64,000 bases of DNA, from assembly GCF_000419525.1 (NCBI RefSeq), contig NZ_ATTE01000001.1, positions 4,777,001-4,841,000 of the forward strand. The letters run 5' to 3'. Position 1 is the stretch's first letter. Each line of letters opens with the position of its first letter. The position numbers and the translations under genes were made by a program. This DNA is from Leucothrix mucor DSM 2157 (GTDB taxonomy: Bacteria > Pseudomonadota > Gammaproteobacteria > Thiotrichales > Thiotrichaceae). Below, piece by piece: positions 17,777-27,671 of the stretch. Below the pieces are notes generated by a model. It ran no database searches. It was not told the DNA's origin and worked only from the letters and a program-made list of their open reading frames with translations.

Positions 17777-19156
17777 ATGCTGACTTATTTGCTGCGCCGA
17801 TTATTGTTGATGATTCCGACCTTGCTGGGTATCACCCTAGTGGTGTTTACCATTATGGCGATGTCGCCAGGTGGCTTGACTGGTCAAATGTTAGTGGGCG
17901 GTATGGATCTTAAGCCCGAGCAAAAGCAGGCGAAAATCGACTACTACAATAAACGCTATGGGCTGGATGATCCGGCCCCCGTGCAGTATTTGCGATGGCT
18001 GAATAACGTCTCACCGGTCGGCATCATCTATGATGACGATCGAAAGTCGCAAGGGTTTTCATGGTCTAAAGGCTCGGATCTGGGCGAAAGCGTGTTTTTT
18101 GGTCAGCCAGTAATTGCGCTGATTAAAGAGCGCCTACCTATCACTCTGCTGCTAAATGTGATTACCATTCCTTTGATCTACTTGATTGCCATTGTGGTCG
18201 GTATGAATGCCGCACGAGATCGGGGAGGGCGCTTCGATGTTGGCTCGAATGTCATTATGCTGGCGTTGTGGTCACTGCCTTCCATGTTGGTCGGCGTCAT
18301 GCTAATCGGCTTTTTTGCCAGTGTGCAGCATTGGCAGTGGTTCCCAACGGGTGGGTTGAGTGCCAGTGAAGCTTATCAAATGCCATTCTTGCCGCACTGG
18401 TCCTCGGTCGGCGATATTCTGAAATTGTTTATATTAGGCATGGCTGGCGTAATGTTGGCTGTAATGCTGTCACGTTTAACTAATCGAAATTTACGAACCA
18501 TTATTGCAGTGGTTGTTGGGTTAGTTGGTGGTAGTTGGATGTCATTAGCGCATCCTGAGTTCTTATGGTTGAACTGGGCGGTCTGGCCGTTGCTACTTGC
18601 TGGCGTATTAGCACTAATCGCCCGTAGTGAATCGCCTATTTTACGCGTCGTTATTTTTGCAGTTGTCGGTTTGGCGATAGCGTCGATGCTGGCTATGCAA
18701 TGGCTGGGTGGCGACTTTACCCGAGGCTATTTACTGGATCGTATTTGGCATCTGATTTTACCGACCATTGTTTTATCCTATGGTGGCTTTGCCTCCTTAG
18801 CCAAAATTATGCGAACCTCCATTTTGGAAAATCTGAATGCCGACTACGCTCGCACTGCCCGTGCTAAAGGCGTCGATGAAGAATCCGTACTTTGGCGTCA
18901 TGTCTTCCGAAATAGTTTGCTTCCATTGATTACCATTTTGGCCGGTATCTTACCAAGCTTATTGGCTGGCTCTGTGATCGTAGAACAGATCTTTTCCATT
19001 GATGGCATGGGTAAGTTAGTAATTGAGGCAGTGCAAGCGAGAGACCGTGAGTTGGTGTTATCCATTACTTTGATTTCAGGCATTTTAACGCTGATCGGTT
19101 ATCTGATATCCGACATGCTTTACACGCTGGTTGACCCGAGGGTGCAATATGACTAG
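17777..19156 (+). CDS. Peptide-type ABC transporter permease 1 (DppB/YejB type)
   Basis: This begins MLTYLLRRLLLMIPTLLGITLVVF, the usual start of DppB/OppB/YejB permeases, and ends with the conserved RTARAKGVDEESVLWRHVFRNSLLPLIT loop that contacts the ATPase and the DPRVQYD tail. At 459 residues it is about 100 longer than the family norm. The extra part, residues about 213-312, holds up to four additional hydrophobic segments between the FPTGG and DRIWHLILPT motifs. AAGGTG precedes the ATG. The last eight bases overlap the start of permease 2. Confidence 0.9.
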   Translation: MLTYLLRRLLLMIPTLLGITLVVFTIMAMSPGGLTGQMLVGGMDLKPEQKQAKIDYYNKRYGLDDPAPVQYLRWLNNVSPVGIIYDDDRKSQGFSWSKGSDLGESVFFGQPVIALIKERLPITLLLNVITIPLIYLIAIVVGMNAARDRGGRFDVGSNVIMLALWSLPSMLVGVMLIGFFASVQHWQWFPTGGLSASEAYQMPFLPHWSSVGDILKLFILGMAGVMLAVMLSRLTNRNLRTIIAVVVGLVGGSWMSLAHPEFLWLNWAVWPLLLAGVLALIARSESPILRVVIFAVVGLAIASMLAMQWLGGDFTRGYLLDRIWHLILPTIVLSYGGFASLAKIMRTSILENLNADYARTARAKGVDEESVLWRHVFRNSLLPLITILAGILPSLLAGSVIVEQIFSIDGMGKLVIEAVQARDRELVLSITLISGILTLIGYLISDMLYTLVDPRVQYD

Positions 19157-20333
19157 TCGCGCACAAGTGGGTGAAAGTTATGCCAAGCATATTTTGCGCA
19201 CGGCATTTTCCGGTTGGGGCGCACGCATTGGCTTTACCTGGGTTTTATTGCTGGTGTTTGTTGCATGTTTTGCACCGCTACTAGCCAACAGTATGCCGCT
19301 GTTGATCAGTCAGCAAGGGGAGGTCTCCTCGCCGATTTTGCGATACTTATCTGCAGAAGATATTGCTTTGATGGTGTTATTCATTGTCAGTCTATTGCTT
19401 TGGAAAATCCCAATAAAGTTTTCGAAAAAAGTAGTCGTGGTGTTAGCAACAGTAATTGTTAGCTATCTGATCGCGCTATCCTTCTTTTCGCCACCCAAAA
19501 CCATTATTTATGAGCAGTTTCGTGAGCAGGTAGCGGCAGGTGCTTATGACTGGCAAGTGTTGCCTCCAATCCCTTATTCACCGAGTGACTACCTACGCGA
19601 TTTCGGCGATACCAGCCTGACCGCGCCAACCTTTGAAGGCGGACGTTTCCATCTAATGGGCACTGATTCAACCGGCTCAGATGTTGCTAGCCGTATGGTG
19701 CATGCCTCGCGGGTTGCGCTGAGTATCGGATTTATTGCGACCGGCATTTCGATGTTTATCGGAATTATTATCGGTGGGCAAATGGGCTACTTCTCTGGTC
19801 GCTTCGATATGATTGGAATGCGGTTGGTTGAGATTTTTGAAGCCATACCGGTATTGTTTTTGCTGTTGGCCTTTGTCGCATTTTTCGGTCGCAGCGTTTA
19901 TATCATTATGATTATTATCGGCATCACCGGTTGGTCGGGTTATGCCCGCTATGTGCGTGCTGAATTCCTCAAGCTGCGTAAGCAGGACTTTGTTCAAGCC
20001 GCGATTGCCAGCGGTTTATCACTACGCTCGATACTCTTCCGTCATATGTTGCCTAATGGCATCGCGCCAGTGTTGGTGGTCGCCAGCTTTGGAGTTGCAG
20101 CAGCGATCTTGACCGAAGCGACATTGAGCTTTCTGGGTTTGGGGCCAGTTGAAGCGCCATCTTGGGGTGGCATGTTGAATGAGGCGGTTAAGTCATCGGT
20201 ATTTAACTGGTGGTTGGCGGTATTCCCGGGCGGCGCTATTTTCTTTACCGTTTTCTCCTATAACCTGATGGGCGAGGCTTTGCGTGATGCGGTTGACCCA
20301 CAGTTGGCGCGCAAAGCTGGAGTCGTGTCATGA
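19149..20333 (+). CDS. Peptide-type ABC transporter permease 2 (DppC/YejE type)
   Basis: The 394-residue permease has a family-typical N-terminal helix (about residues 29-47), the motif LLANSMPLL as in YejE, the MGTDSTGSDVASRMVHASRVAL block and the ATPase-contact loop VRAEFLKLRKQDFVQAAIASG. Two extra hydrophobic segments (about residues 69-86 and 93-112) and a periplasmic stretch lie between the first helix and the core. The ATG at 19149 is preceded by GAGGGTG; the open frame extends upstream to a TTG at 19131 that lacks support. The stop overlaps the next gene. Confidence 0.9.
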   Translation: MTSRAQVGESYAKHILRTAFSGWGARIGFTWVLLLVFVACFAPLLANSMPLLISQQGEVSSPILRYLSAEDIALMVLFIVSLLLWKIPIKFSKKVVVVLATVIVSYLIALSFFSPPKTIIYEQFREQVAAGAYDWQVLPPIPYSPSDYLRDFGDTSLTAPTFEGGRFHLMGTDSTGSDVASRMVHASRVALSIGFIATGISMFIGIIIGGQMGYFSGRFDMIGMRLVEIFEAIPVLFLLLAFVAFFGRSVYIIMIIIGITGWSGYARYVRAEFLKLRKQDFVQAAIASGLSLRSILFRHMLPNGIAPVLVVASFGVAAAILTEATLSFLGLGPVEAPSWGGMLNEAVKSSVFNWWLAVFPGGAIFFTVFSYNLMGEALRDAVDPQLARKAGVVS

Positions 20334-21997
20334 GTTTGTTGCAGGTAAAAGACCTGCGAACCACTCTGGGGCGTGGCAGTGAAAAAGTTGAAGCGGTCGC
20401 GGGTGTTAGTTTCAATATTGCACGTGGCGAAACCTTTTGTTTAGTGGGTGAGTCGGGCAGTGGTAAATCAATCTGCGCGCTCTCGATTATTCAGCTATTA
20501 CCGACAGGTCTTGCTTCGCATCCTTCGGGGTCTATTCAATTTGAGTGGCGGCGAGGGGAGTCGGAAAAAAGCGAGTCAGTGAATATGCTGGAGCTCGTTG
20601 ATGAGGATTTGCGGAAAATTCGTGGTGCACGCATTGCGATGATTTTTCAGGAGCCAATGACCTCGTTAAATCCGGTGTTTAGTGTCGGTGAGCAAATTGT
20701 TGAAGCCCTGCAGTTACACAATCCCAATCTGTCGGATGCTGATGCGCGTGCTCAAGCCATTGAAGCAATGGAGCAGGTTAAGCTGGAGTCGGCAGCATCA
20801 CGCTTTAATGATTATCCGCATCAATTATCCGGTGGACAGCGCCAACGGGTAATGATTGCCATGGCGTTGGCCTGTAAGCCGGATTTGCTGATTGCAGATG
20901 AACCAACCACTGCGCTTGATGTCACCGTACAAGCTGAGATTCTGCATTTGATGCGGGAGCTGCAGCAAGAGCAGGGCATGGCGGTTCTGTTTATCACTCA
21001 TGATTTTGGTGTGGTGGCGCAAATGGCGCATCGCGTTGGTGTGATGCAGCAGGGCAAGTTGGTAGAGGAGGGTACCACTCGTGAAGTGTTGACCAATCCG
21101 CAGCACCCTTACACGCAGCAGTTGCTCGCAGCAGTGCCGGAAAATCTGGCTAAGCCAGTGCTGAGTGAGCGGCAAGTTGCTGAGAGCACTCAGGAATCGA
21201 TTATCCAAGTTAAGCAGCTGAATGTCTGGTTTCCTATTCGCAAAGGGGTATTCCGACGGGTAGTCGACCACGTTAAAGCGGTGGATGGCGTTGATCTCTC
21301 TATTCGCAAAGGCAGTATTATGGCGTTGGTGGGTGAGTCGGGTTGTGGTAAAACCACGCTAGGTCGAGCGATTTTGCAGCTGGAAAAACCAACCTCTGGC
21401 AGCGTAAAGCTGGATGGTGTGGAGTTAACCGGTTTGAGAGCCAACGAATTACGCCCCATACGTCCACGCATGCAAATCGCCTTTCAGGATCCGCAATCCT
21501 CGTTGAACCCTAGGCTACAAATTGTAACCACCTTAACTGAGCCAATGGCCGCACATGGTATTGGTGAAAACCGCGACGACCGTATTGCGCGAGCAATTGC
21601 CGTACTAGAGCAGGTGCAGCTGAGCGAAGAGCATTTGTGGCGATATCCCCATGAGTTTTCGGGTGGTCAGCGTCAACGAATTGGCTTGGCGCGCGCATTG
21701 GTTCTAAACCCTGAGTTTATTGTTTGTGACGAAATCACCAGTGCCTTGGATGTCTCCGTGCAGGCGGAAGTGTTACAATTACTGCTGGAAATACGTCAGC
21801 AGCGTGATCTGACATTGCTATTCATCACTCACAATATTGCAGTGGTTGAATACCTAAGTGATGAGACGGTCGTGATGAAATCAGGCCGGATTGTTGAGCA
21901 AGGCCCTACCGCACAAGTGTGTGGCAACCCCCGCGAGTCCTATACCCAAACGCTCCTGAATGCAGTGCCGAGGCTTAATCTGTCAAAGATTTTGTGA
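20330..21997 (+). CDS. Fused double ABC ATPase of peptide transporter (YejF-like)
   Basis: This 555-residue protein holds two complete ABC ATPase domains in tandem, corresponding to DppD plus DppF. The first has Walker A GESGSGKS, signature LSGGQRQR and Walker [13 protein letters not shown]. The second has [16 protein letters not shown] and [12 protein letters not shown]. Each is followed by an oligopeptide-transporter C-terminal segment with [12 protein letters not shown]- or [12 protein letters not shown]-type motifs. The fused form is as in YejF (E. coli, 529 residues). The start overlaps the stop of permease 2. The gene ends one base before the IscR-type operator, so the two transcription units abut tightly. 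Confidence 0.94.
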   Translation: MSLLQVKDLRTTLGRGSEKVEAVAGVSFNIARGETFCLVGESGSGKSICALSIIQLLPTGLASHPSGSIQFEWRRGESEKSESVNMLELVDEDLRKIRGARIAMIFQEPMTSLNPVFSVGEQIVEALQLHNPNLSDADARAQAIEAMEQVKLESAASRFNDYPHQLSGGQRQRVMIAMALACKPDLLIADEPTTALDVTVQAEILHLMRELQQEQGMAVLFITHDFGVVAQMAHRVGVMQQGKLVEEGTTREVLTNPQHPYTQQLLAAVPENLAKPVLSERQVAESTQESIIQVKQLNVWFPIRKGVFRRVVDHVKAVDGVDLSIRKGSIMALVGESGCGKTTLGRAILQLEKPTSGSVKLDGVELTGLRANELRPIRPRMQIAFQDPQSSLNPRLQIVTTLTEPMAAHGIGENRDDRIARAIAVLEQVQLSEEHLWRYPHEFSGGQRQRIGLARALVLNPEFIVCDEITSALDVSVQAEVLQLLLEIRQQRDLTLLFITHNIAVVEYLSDETVVMKSGRIVEQGPTAQVCGNPRESYTQTLLNAVPRLNLSKIL

Positions 21998-22022
21998 GTA
22001 CTTGACTAATTTTGTCAGGTAT
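21998..22022 (+). promoter_or_regulatory. IscR type-1 operator in front of iscR
   Basis: The 25-base element matches my recollection of the E. coli IscR type-1 consensus (ATASYYGACTRWWWYAGTCRRSTAT) at 23 of 25 positions, including GACT and GTC half-site cores. It overlaps the -35 element of the iscR promoter, the expected arrangement for repression by [2Fe-2S]-IscR. Confidence 0.7.
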
Positions 22023-22030
22023 TCTAACAT
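22002..22030 (+). promoter_or_regulatory. Sigma-70 promoter of the isc operon
   Basis: A -35 TTGACT and a -10 TAACAT are separated by 17 bases. The predicted start is near 22037, about 30 bases before the iscR ATG. The -35 lies within the IscR-type operator. Confidence 0.65.
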
Positions 22031-22067
22031 GCGCGCAAATGCAGTATTCCAGAACGGAGCATCAGCC

Positions 22068-22544
22068 ATGAAATTGACAACCAAAGGCCGTTACGCAGTA
22101 ACCGCTATGCTGGACTTGTCGCTACACAGCAAAAGCGGCCCGGTGTCACTTGCGGACATTTCGGAAAGGCAGGATATCTCATTATCCTACCTGGAGCAGT
22201 TATTTTCCAAATTACGTAAGCGCGGCTTGGTAGTAAGTATGCGAGGCCCGGGCGGTGGTTATAGCCTTAGCCGCACGCCATCAGAAATTGCCATGTCCAG
22301 TATTATACTGGCGGTAGATGAAAATGTAGATGTCACCAATTGCGGTGGCAGCGGTGATTGCCAACAGACAAAACGCTGCCTGACCCATGATTTGTGGGCC
22401 GACCTGAGTGGACGAATTCAGAGTTTTCTCGATGACATCACGCTTGAAGATATGATGAGCCGCAAAGAAGTGTTAGAAGTTGCGGCGAGACAAGATACGA
22501 AGGCTGTAAAAGAAGCAACGCTGCACAATTTGAGCGGTTGCTAA
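22068..22544 (+). CDS. iscR: Fe-S cluster assembly regulator IscR
   Basis: This is a 159-residue Rrf2-family regulator that binds a [2Fe-2S] cluster and represses the isc operon when cluster supply is adequate. The winged-helix part starts [17 protein letters not shown]. The cluster ligands are C92, C98, C104 and H107, at exactly the positions known for E. coli IscR. The ATG at 22068 is preceded by CGGAGC and matches the family start; the open frame extends upstream through the operator. Followed by iscS after 31 bases. Confidence 0.97.
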   Translation: MKLTTKGRYAVTAMLDLSLHSKSGPVSLADISERQDISLSYLEQLFSKLRKRGLVVSMRGPGGGYSLSRTPSEIAMSSIILAVDENVDVTNCGGSGDCQQTKRCLTHDLWADLSGRIQSFLDDITLEDMMSRKEVLEVAARQDTKAVKEATLHNLSGC

Positions 22545-22575
22545 AATATTCAGGAATTGAACAAGGTAATATCCC

Positions 22576-23799
22576 ATGAGTGATTATAAAACACCCATTT
22601 ATATGGACTACTCTTCAACAACACCGGTAGATCCTCGTGTTGCTGAGAAGATGATGAAGTGTCTAACGCTGGATGGTGTGTTCGGAAATCCGGCATCGCG
22701 TAGTCATGCAATCGGTTGGGCTGCAGAAGACCTGGTCAAAGAAGCACGCGAAGAAGTCGCTAAGACAATCAACGCTGATGCACGCGAAATCGTATGGACT
22801 AGTGGCGCGACTGAATCAGACAACCTGGCTATCAAAGGCGCGGCTCACTTCAACGAACGTCGTGGTAAGCACATCGTTACGATGAAAACTGAGCACAAGG
22901 CAGTATTAGATACTTGCCGTCAGTTGGAGCGTGAAGGCTTTGAAGTCACGTACCTTGACCCAATGCCAAACGGCTTGTTGGATCTGAAAGTATTCGAAGA
23001 TTCACTGCGCGATGACACGACGGTTGTCTCTATTATGCACGTGAACAATGAAACGGGCGTCATCCAAGATATTGCTGCGATTGGCGAGATCTGTCGCGAC
23101 CGTAAGATTGTATTCCATGTGGATGCGGCGCAAAGTATCGGTAAAGCACTGATCGACGTTGAAGCAATGAAAGTTGACTTAATCAGCTTCTCTGCTCATA
23201 AAGCATACGGCCCTAAAGGTATCGGTGCGTTATTTGTTCGTCGTAAGCCACGGGTACGTATCGAAGCACAGATGCACGGTGGCGGACATGAGCGTGGAAT
23301 GCGTTCAGGTACTTTGCCAACGCACCAGATTGTAGGCATGGGCGAAGCGTTCCGTATCTGTCGTGAAGAAATGGCGACTGAAAATGATCGCATCCGCATG
23401 TTGCGCGACCGCTTATATGATGGCTTCAAAGATATGGAAGAAGTCTATGTGAATGGTGATCTGGAGCAACGCATTGCCGGTAACCTGAACATCAGTTTCA
23501 ACTATGTTGAAGGTGAGAGTCTGATGATGTCTTTGAAAGATATCGCGGTATCTTCCGGTTCAGCCTGTACCAGTGCCAGCCTTGAGCCAAGTTATGTTCT
23601 GCGTGCCTTAGGCCGTAGCGATGAACTGGCACATAGCTCGTTACGTTTTACCATTGGACGTTTTACAACTGCTGAAGAAGTAGACGTTGCAATACAACAA
23701 ACCCGTGCTGCGGTTGAAAAACTACGTGACCTGTCCCCATTATGGGATATGTTTAAAGACGGTATTGATCTAAGTACTGTTGAGTGGGCTGAGCACTAA
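22576..23799 (+). CDS. iscS: Cysteine desulfurase
   Basis: IscS is a PLP enzyme that takes sulfur from cysteine and passes it as persulfide to IscU and other acceptors. The PLP lysine is K209 ([12 protein letters not shown]), with the supporting HVDAAQ motif, and the persulfide cysteine is C331 in [16 protein letters not shown]. The length of 407 residues and the C-terminal tail ending TVEWAEH match the housekeeping (group I) IscS. Second gene of the isc operon. Confidence 0.98.
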   Translation: MSDYKTPIYMDYSSTTPVDPRVAEKMMKCLTLDGVFGNPASRSHAIGWAAEDLVKEAREEVAKTINADAREIVWTSGATESDNLAIKGAAHFNERRGKHIVTMKTEHKAVLDTCRQLEREGFEVTYLDPMPNGLLDLKVFEDSLRDDTTVVSIMHVNNETGVIQDIAAIGEICRDRKIVFHVDAAQSIGKALIDVEAMKVDLISFSAHKAYGPKGIGALFVRRKPRVRIEAQMHGGGHERGMRSGTLPTHQIVGMGEAFRICREEMATENDRIRMLRDRLYDGFKDMEEVYVNGDLEQRIAGNLNISFNYVEGESLMMSLKDIAVSSGSACTSASLEPSYVLRALGRSDELAHSSLRFTIGRFTTAEEVDVAIQQTRAAVEKLRDLSPLWDMFKDGIDLSTVEWAEH

Positions 23800-23847
23800 G
23801 ACTGATTGTTAACTCAGTCAACTGACGAATTTTTTGAGGATATAGAT

Positions 23848-24225
23848 ATGGCATACGGCAATAAGGTAATGGATCATTACGACAACCCACGTAATGTTGG
23901 TTCTTTCGATGCAAAAGATGCAGCGATTGGAACGGGCATGGTTGGAGCGCCAGCCTGTGGAGACGTTATGCGTCTGCAAATTAAAGTAGGTGCTGATGGC
24001 ATCATCGAAGATGCTAAGTTCAAAACATATGGCTGCGGTTCGGCTATTGCATCTTCTAGCTTGCTGACAGAGTGGGTTAAAGGCAAGACTTTGGACCAGG
24101 CAAAAGAAATTAAGAACACTGATATTGCTGATGAGCTGGAATTACCACCGGTAAAAATTCACTGCTCAGTACTGGCAGAAGATGCCATTCGCGCAGCAAT
24201 TGATGATTTTCAGAGTAAGCAGTAA
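23848..24225 (+). CDS. iscU: Fe-S cluster scaffold IscU
   Basis: This 125-residue scaffold assembles [2Fe-2S] clusters. Ligands C37, D39, C63 and C106 are all present, and the LPPVK motif (99-103) recognised by the chaperone HscA is intact. The ATG at 23848 is preceded by GAGGATAT and gives the family N terminus MAYGNKVMDHY; the frame is open upstream without homology. Confidence 0.98.
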   Translation: MAYGNKVMDHYDNPRNVGSFDAKDAAIGTGMVGAPACGDVMRLQIKVGADGIIEDAKFKTYGCGSAIASSSLLTEWVKGKTLDQAKEIKNTDIADELELPPVKIHCSVLAEDAIRAAIDDFQSKQ

Positions 24226-24259
24226 TTCGGCTGATAGAAACGTGTGACGAGGTGTAACC

Positions 24260-24583
24260 ATGGCAATTTCCTTAACTGAAACCGCAGCAGATCGGGTTAG
24301 TTCCTTTTTGCAAAAGCGAGGCAAAGGTGTCGGCTTGCGTTTGGGTGTTAAAACGCACGGCTGCTCAGGAATGGCTTATGTGATGGAATTCGCAGATGCT
24401 GTTGATGAGCACGATACAGTGTTTGAAGACCATGGTGTGAGCCTGATTGTTGATCCGAAAAGTCTGGTTTATCTGGATGGCACGGTGATGGATTACACAC
24501 GTGAAGGCCTGAATGAAGGCTTTAAGTTCACCAATCCGAATGAGTCGGGTGCTTGTGGCTGCGGTGAGAGTTTCACCGTTTAA
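24260..24583 (+). CDS. iscA: A-type Fe-S carrier IscA
   Basis: This 107-residue A-type carrier has the three conserved cysteines C35 (THGCSGMAY), C99 and C101 (ACGCGESF). It accepts or delivers Fe-S clusters or iron within the isc pathway. GAGGTG precedes the ATG. The gene is followed by a hairpin and then hscB. Confidence 0.97.
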   Translation: MAISLTETAADRVSSFLQKRGKGVGLRLGVKTHGCSGMAYVMEFADAVDEHDTVFEDHGVSLIVDPKSLVYLDGTVMDYTREGLNEGFKFTNPNESGACGCGESFTV

Positions 24584-24605
24584 GCGACATCTGTAGTACC
24601 CTTCC

Positions 24606-24632
24606 AATGAGCCGGTTATCAATCGGCTCATT
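24606..24632 (+). promoter_or_regulatory. Intra-operon hairpin between iscA and hscB
   Basis: An inverted repeat, AATGAGCCGGTT / AATCGGCTCATT (one G-T pair) with a three-base loop, lies in the 81-base gap before hscB. It is not followed by a T run, so it looks like an RNA processing or stability element rather than a full terminator. Confidence 0.55.
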
Positions 24633-24664
24633 CTCATTCTGCCCCCGAAATAGTGATTACTCAC

Positions 24665-25207
24665 ATGTCGATCGATTTTAAGCAAAACTACTTTCAGTTA
24701 TTTGGCTTGCCGGTTCAGTACGAACTGGATAAGGCTAAACTCGCTAGCGCTTTTCGCGAGCTTCAGGCAAAACACCATCCCGATCGTTTTGCCAGTGGCA
24801 CCGATGAGCAGCGCCGTATCGCCCAGCAAATTACCAGCTTCATCAATACCGCTCAGGATACGCTAAAGCAGCCACGCTTACGGGCACGTTATTTGCTCGA
24901 ACTAGCCGGCGTTGACTTTGATGATGAGCGCGATACTACCAGTGATATGGCTTTTTTGATGGCTCAGATGGAGCGTCGCGAAGCTTTGGAGCAAGTATCT
25001 CAAGCTGATGATCCATTTGATGCAATTGATGCCTTGTCTAAAAGTGTGCGAGCTGAGCAATCCGGTTTAGAGCTGGATTTTGTTGAAGATCTTGACGCGG
25101 GCAACTTGGATGATGCGAAGCAGATTGTGCTGAAGTTGAAGTTTTTTGAACGATTGATGGGCGAAATTAAGCAGCTTGAAGAAAAGCTGGAAGATGACGC
25201 AAGCTAA
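24665..25207 (+). CDS. hscB: Fe-S cluster co-chaperone HscB
   Basis: This 180-residue J-domain protein delivers IscU to the chaperone HscA and stimulates its ATPase. The J-domain HPD motif is at residues 38-40 (KHHPDRF), and the C-terminal helical HscB domain binds IscU. The ATG at 24665 gives the family start MSIDFKQNYF; a GTG four codons upstream is possible. Neither has a clear Shine-Dalgarno sequence. hscA follows after ten bases. Confidence 0.95.
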   Translation: MSIDFKQNYFQLFGLPVQYELDKAKLASAFRELQAKHHPDRFASGTDEQRRIAQQITSFINTAQDTLKQPRLRARYLLELAGVDFDDERDTTSDMAFLMAQMERREALEQVSQADDPFDAIDALSKSVRAEQSGLELDFVEDLDAGNLDDAKQIVLKLKFFERLMGEIKQLEEKLEDDAS

Positions 25208-25217
25208 AGGTTGATGC

Positions 25218-27089
25218 ATGGCATTATTACAAATATCTGAACCCGGAATGTCTACCGCACCGCATGAGCATAGGCTCGCGGTCGGAATTGATCTGGGAAC
25301 CACGAATTCGTTAGTCGCCGCTGTTCGCAGTGGCGAAGCCAGTACACTACCGGATGAGCAAGGTCGGCATTTACTGCCCTCGGTCGTTCGTTATATGGAT
25401 GACGGTAGTATTATCGTCGGTGATAAGGCCAAAGCAGCGCTTGGCTTGGATATTCACAACACGATTGCCTCAGCCAAGCGTTTGCTCGGTCGTGCAGTCA
25501 GTGAAATCAAAACTTTAGGCGGGCAGTTGCCTTATCGCTTTGTCGAAGGTGATAGCGCCGTTCCGCAAATCAAAACACGCTCCGGTAACGTCACCGCGAT
25601 TGAAGTCTCTGCTGAAATTCTAAGAGCGCTTAAAGATCGTGCCGAAGAAAGTTTGGGTGGCGAGCTAACCGGTGCAGTGATTACCGTGCCCGCGTATTTC
25701 GATGATGCGCAGCGCCAAGCGACTAAAGATGCCGCACGCCTTGCGGGCTTAAATGTATTTCGCTTATTGAACGAGCCAACTGCTGCCGCTGTCGCTTATG
25801 GTTTGGATCAAAAAGCAGAAGTTGATAATCAAGTCATTGCAATTTATGACTTGGGTGGCGGTACCTTCGATGTTTCTTTATTGCGCTTAAATAAAGGTGT
25901 TTTTGAAGTGATGTCAACCGGTGGCGACTCGGCACTGGGTGGTGATGATTTTGATCATGTCATCGCTGAATGGCTACTAAAATCCATCGATCAGCAAGCT
26001 GAGCCTGATGCACAATTATTGCGTGATGCAATGATTGAAGCGCGTCGTGCGAAAGAGGCATTGACCGATGCTTCAGAAGTCGCGGTATCGCTGGCGGATT
26101 GGCAAGGCAATTTAACACTGGATCAGTTCAATACCTTAATTGAGCCGCTGGTGAAAAAGACGCTGATGGCATGCCGCCGCGCAGTGCGTGATGCGGGTGT
26201 TGAGAAAGAAGAAATTGCTGAAGTCGTGATGGTGGGTGGGTCTACCCGTGTGCCATTAGTTCGTCAGCGTGTGGGTGAGTTTTTCGAGCGTCCGCCGTTG
26301 GTTGATATTGACCCGGATAAAGTGGTCGCCATTGGCGCGTCCATACAAGCAGATGTACTGGCCGGTAATAAACCCGATAGCGAAATGCTGTTGCTGGATG
26401 TTACCCCGCTGTCACTAGGGCTTGAGACGTATGGTGGCTTGGTTGAGAAAGTAATCTCCCGAAATACCACGATTCCAATCGTTCGCGCACAAGAGTTCAC
26501 GACGTTTAAAGATCACCAAACTGCGATGACCATTCACGTGCTGCAAGGTGAGCGTGAAACCGTTGAAGAAAATCGCTCTTTAGCCAAGTTTGCATTGCGT
26601 GGAATTCCACCAATGGTCGCTGGTGCGGCTCGCATTAAAGTGACCTTTCAAGTAGATGCCGATGGTTTGCTGAGTGTCATGGCGGAAGAAGAATCAACCG
26701 GTGTACGCGCTGCGGTTGAGGTGAAGCCTTCTTATGGTTTGTCCGATGGGGAAATCGAGTCGATGATTCGTGCTTCCATGGAAAATGCCAAAGCGGATGT
26801 TGAGCAACGCCGCTTAAGAGAGCAGCAAGTTGAAGCAGACCGCTCAATGCAGGCTTTAGATGCCGCAATGGCTGCCGATGCGGATCAATTGTTAACGGCT
26901 GAAGAAAAGCAGACCTTATTGGCAGCTCGCGCAGTATTAGCGGAAGCCCGCAATAGTGATGATGCCGAGGCCGTTAAAGCGGCAATCAAGCAGCTTGAGC
27001 ACACCGCAGAGTTTTACGTAGCACGGCGCATGGACAGCAATATTCAAACTGCCATGTCCGGTCATAATATTACTGAGTTTGAGAGATAA
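25218..27089 (+). CDS. hscA: Fe-S cluster chaperone HscA
   Basis: This is a 623-residue Hsp70-family chaperone specialised for Fe-S transfer from IscU. The ATPase domain has [12 protein letters not shown] near the N terminus, [14 protein letters not shown] in the middle and [14 protein letters not shown] before the linker. The substrate-binding domain follows, starting at [17 protein letters not shown]. Its length is close to that of E. coli HscA (616) and it lacks the long DnaK C-terminal tail. It sits in the canonical place after hscB. Confidence 0.97.
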   Translation: MALLQISEPGMSTAPHEHRLAVGIDLGTTNSLVAAVRSGEASTLPDEQGRHLLPSVVRYMDDGSIIVGDKAKAALGLDIHNTIASAKRLLGRAVSEIKTLGGQLPYRFVEGDSAVPQIKTRSGNVTAIEVSAEILRALKDRAEESLGGELTGAVITVPAYFDDAQRQATKDAARLAGLNVFRLLNEPTAAAVAYGLDQKAEVDNQVIAIYDLGGGTFDVSLLRLNKGVFEVMSTGGDSALGGDDFDHVIAEWLLKSIDQQAEPDAQLLRDAMIEARRAKEALTDASEVAVSLADWQGNLTLDQFNTLIEPLVKKTLMACRRAVRDAGVEKEEIAEVVMVGGSTRVPLVRQRVGEFFERPPLVDIDPDKVVAIGASIQADVLAGNKPDSEMLLLDVTPLSLGLETYGGLVEKVISRNTTIPIVRAQEFTTFKDHQTAMTIHVLQGERETVEENRSLAKFALRGIPPMVAGAARIKVTFQVDADGLLSVMAEEESTGVRAAVEVKPSYGLSDGEIESMIRASMENAKADVEQRRLREQQVEADRSMQALDAAMAADADQLLTAEEKQTLLAARAVLAEARNSDDAEAVKAAIKQLEHTAEFYVARRMDSNIQTAMSGHNITEFER

Positions 27090-27094
27090 ACCTT

Positions 27095-27433
27095 ATGCCA
27101 CAGATTATATTTTTACCGCATGAAGACCTGTGCCCAGATGGCGCAGTGATCGAAGCTGATGCCGGCACCAGTATCTGTGATGCTGCGCTGAAAAACGGGA
27201 TCCAAATTGAACACGCTTGTGAGAAGTCTTGTGCTTGCACAACTTGTCACGTGCATATCCGCGAGGGCTTTGATTCTTTAGCTGAAGCCACTGATCTGGA
27301 AGAAGATTATCTGGATAAGGCTTGGGGCGTTGACCCTGATTCACGCCTAAGCTGCCAAGCTTGTGTGAAGAATGAAGATCTGGTGATTGAAATTCCGAAA
27401 TATACGATTAATATGGTTTCTGAGAACCATTAA
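27095..27433 (+). CDS. fdx: [2Fe-2S] ferredoxin of the isc system
   Basis: This is a 112-residue adrenodoxin-type ferredoxin that supplies electrons for cluster assembly. The cluster cysteines are C42, C48, C51 (ACEKSCACTTC) and the distal cysteine near residue 87 (LSCQAC). The C terminus EIPKYTINM is typical. It starts six bases after hscA. Confidence 0.97.
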   Translation: MPQIIFLPHEDLCPDGAVIEADAGTSICDAALKNGIQIEHACEKSCACTTCHVHIREGFDSLAEATDLEEDYLDKAWGVDPDSRLSCQACVKNEDLVIEIPKYTINMVSENH

Positions 27434-27443
27434 GGAGTAGGTC

Positions 27444-27644
27444 ATGGAATTAACTTGGACAGATACGCTGGATATCGCTATTTCCTTAGATGAAGCGCAT
27501 CCGGATGTAGACCCACAGTACGTTCGTTTTACAGACTTGCACCGTTGGGTTACTGAGTTGGAAGAGTTTAAGGATGATCCTGAGCGCTCCAATGAGAAGA
27601 TTCTCGAAGCGATTCAGATGAGCTGGATTGACGAAAAAGATTAA
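27444..27644 (+). CDS. iscX: Fe-S assembly protein IscX
   Basis: This acidic 66-residue protein has the IscX signature WTDTLDIAISL...HPDVDPQYVRFTDLHRWV and ends IQMSWIDEKD. IscX binds iron and IscS and tunes cluster assembly. AGGAG precedes the ATG. It is the last gene of the isc set. Confidence 0.96.
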   Translation: MELTWTDTLDIAISLDEAHPDVDPQYVRFTDLHRWVTELEEFKDDPERSNEKILEAIQMSWIDEKD

Positions 27645-27671
27645 AGTTTAAAAAACTGCGGAGGTTGAGTG

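Noticed and set aside
22002-22026. Alternative -10 TATTCT for iscR
   Set aside because: It would leave only 12 bases to the -35; TAACAT gives the correct 17-base spacing.
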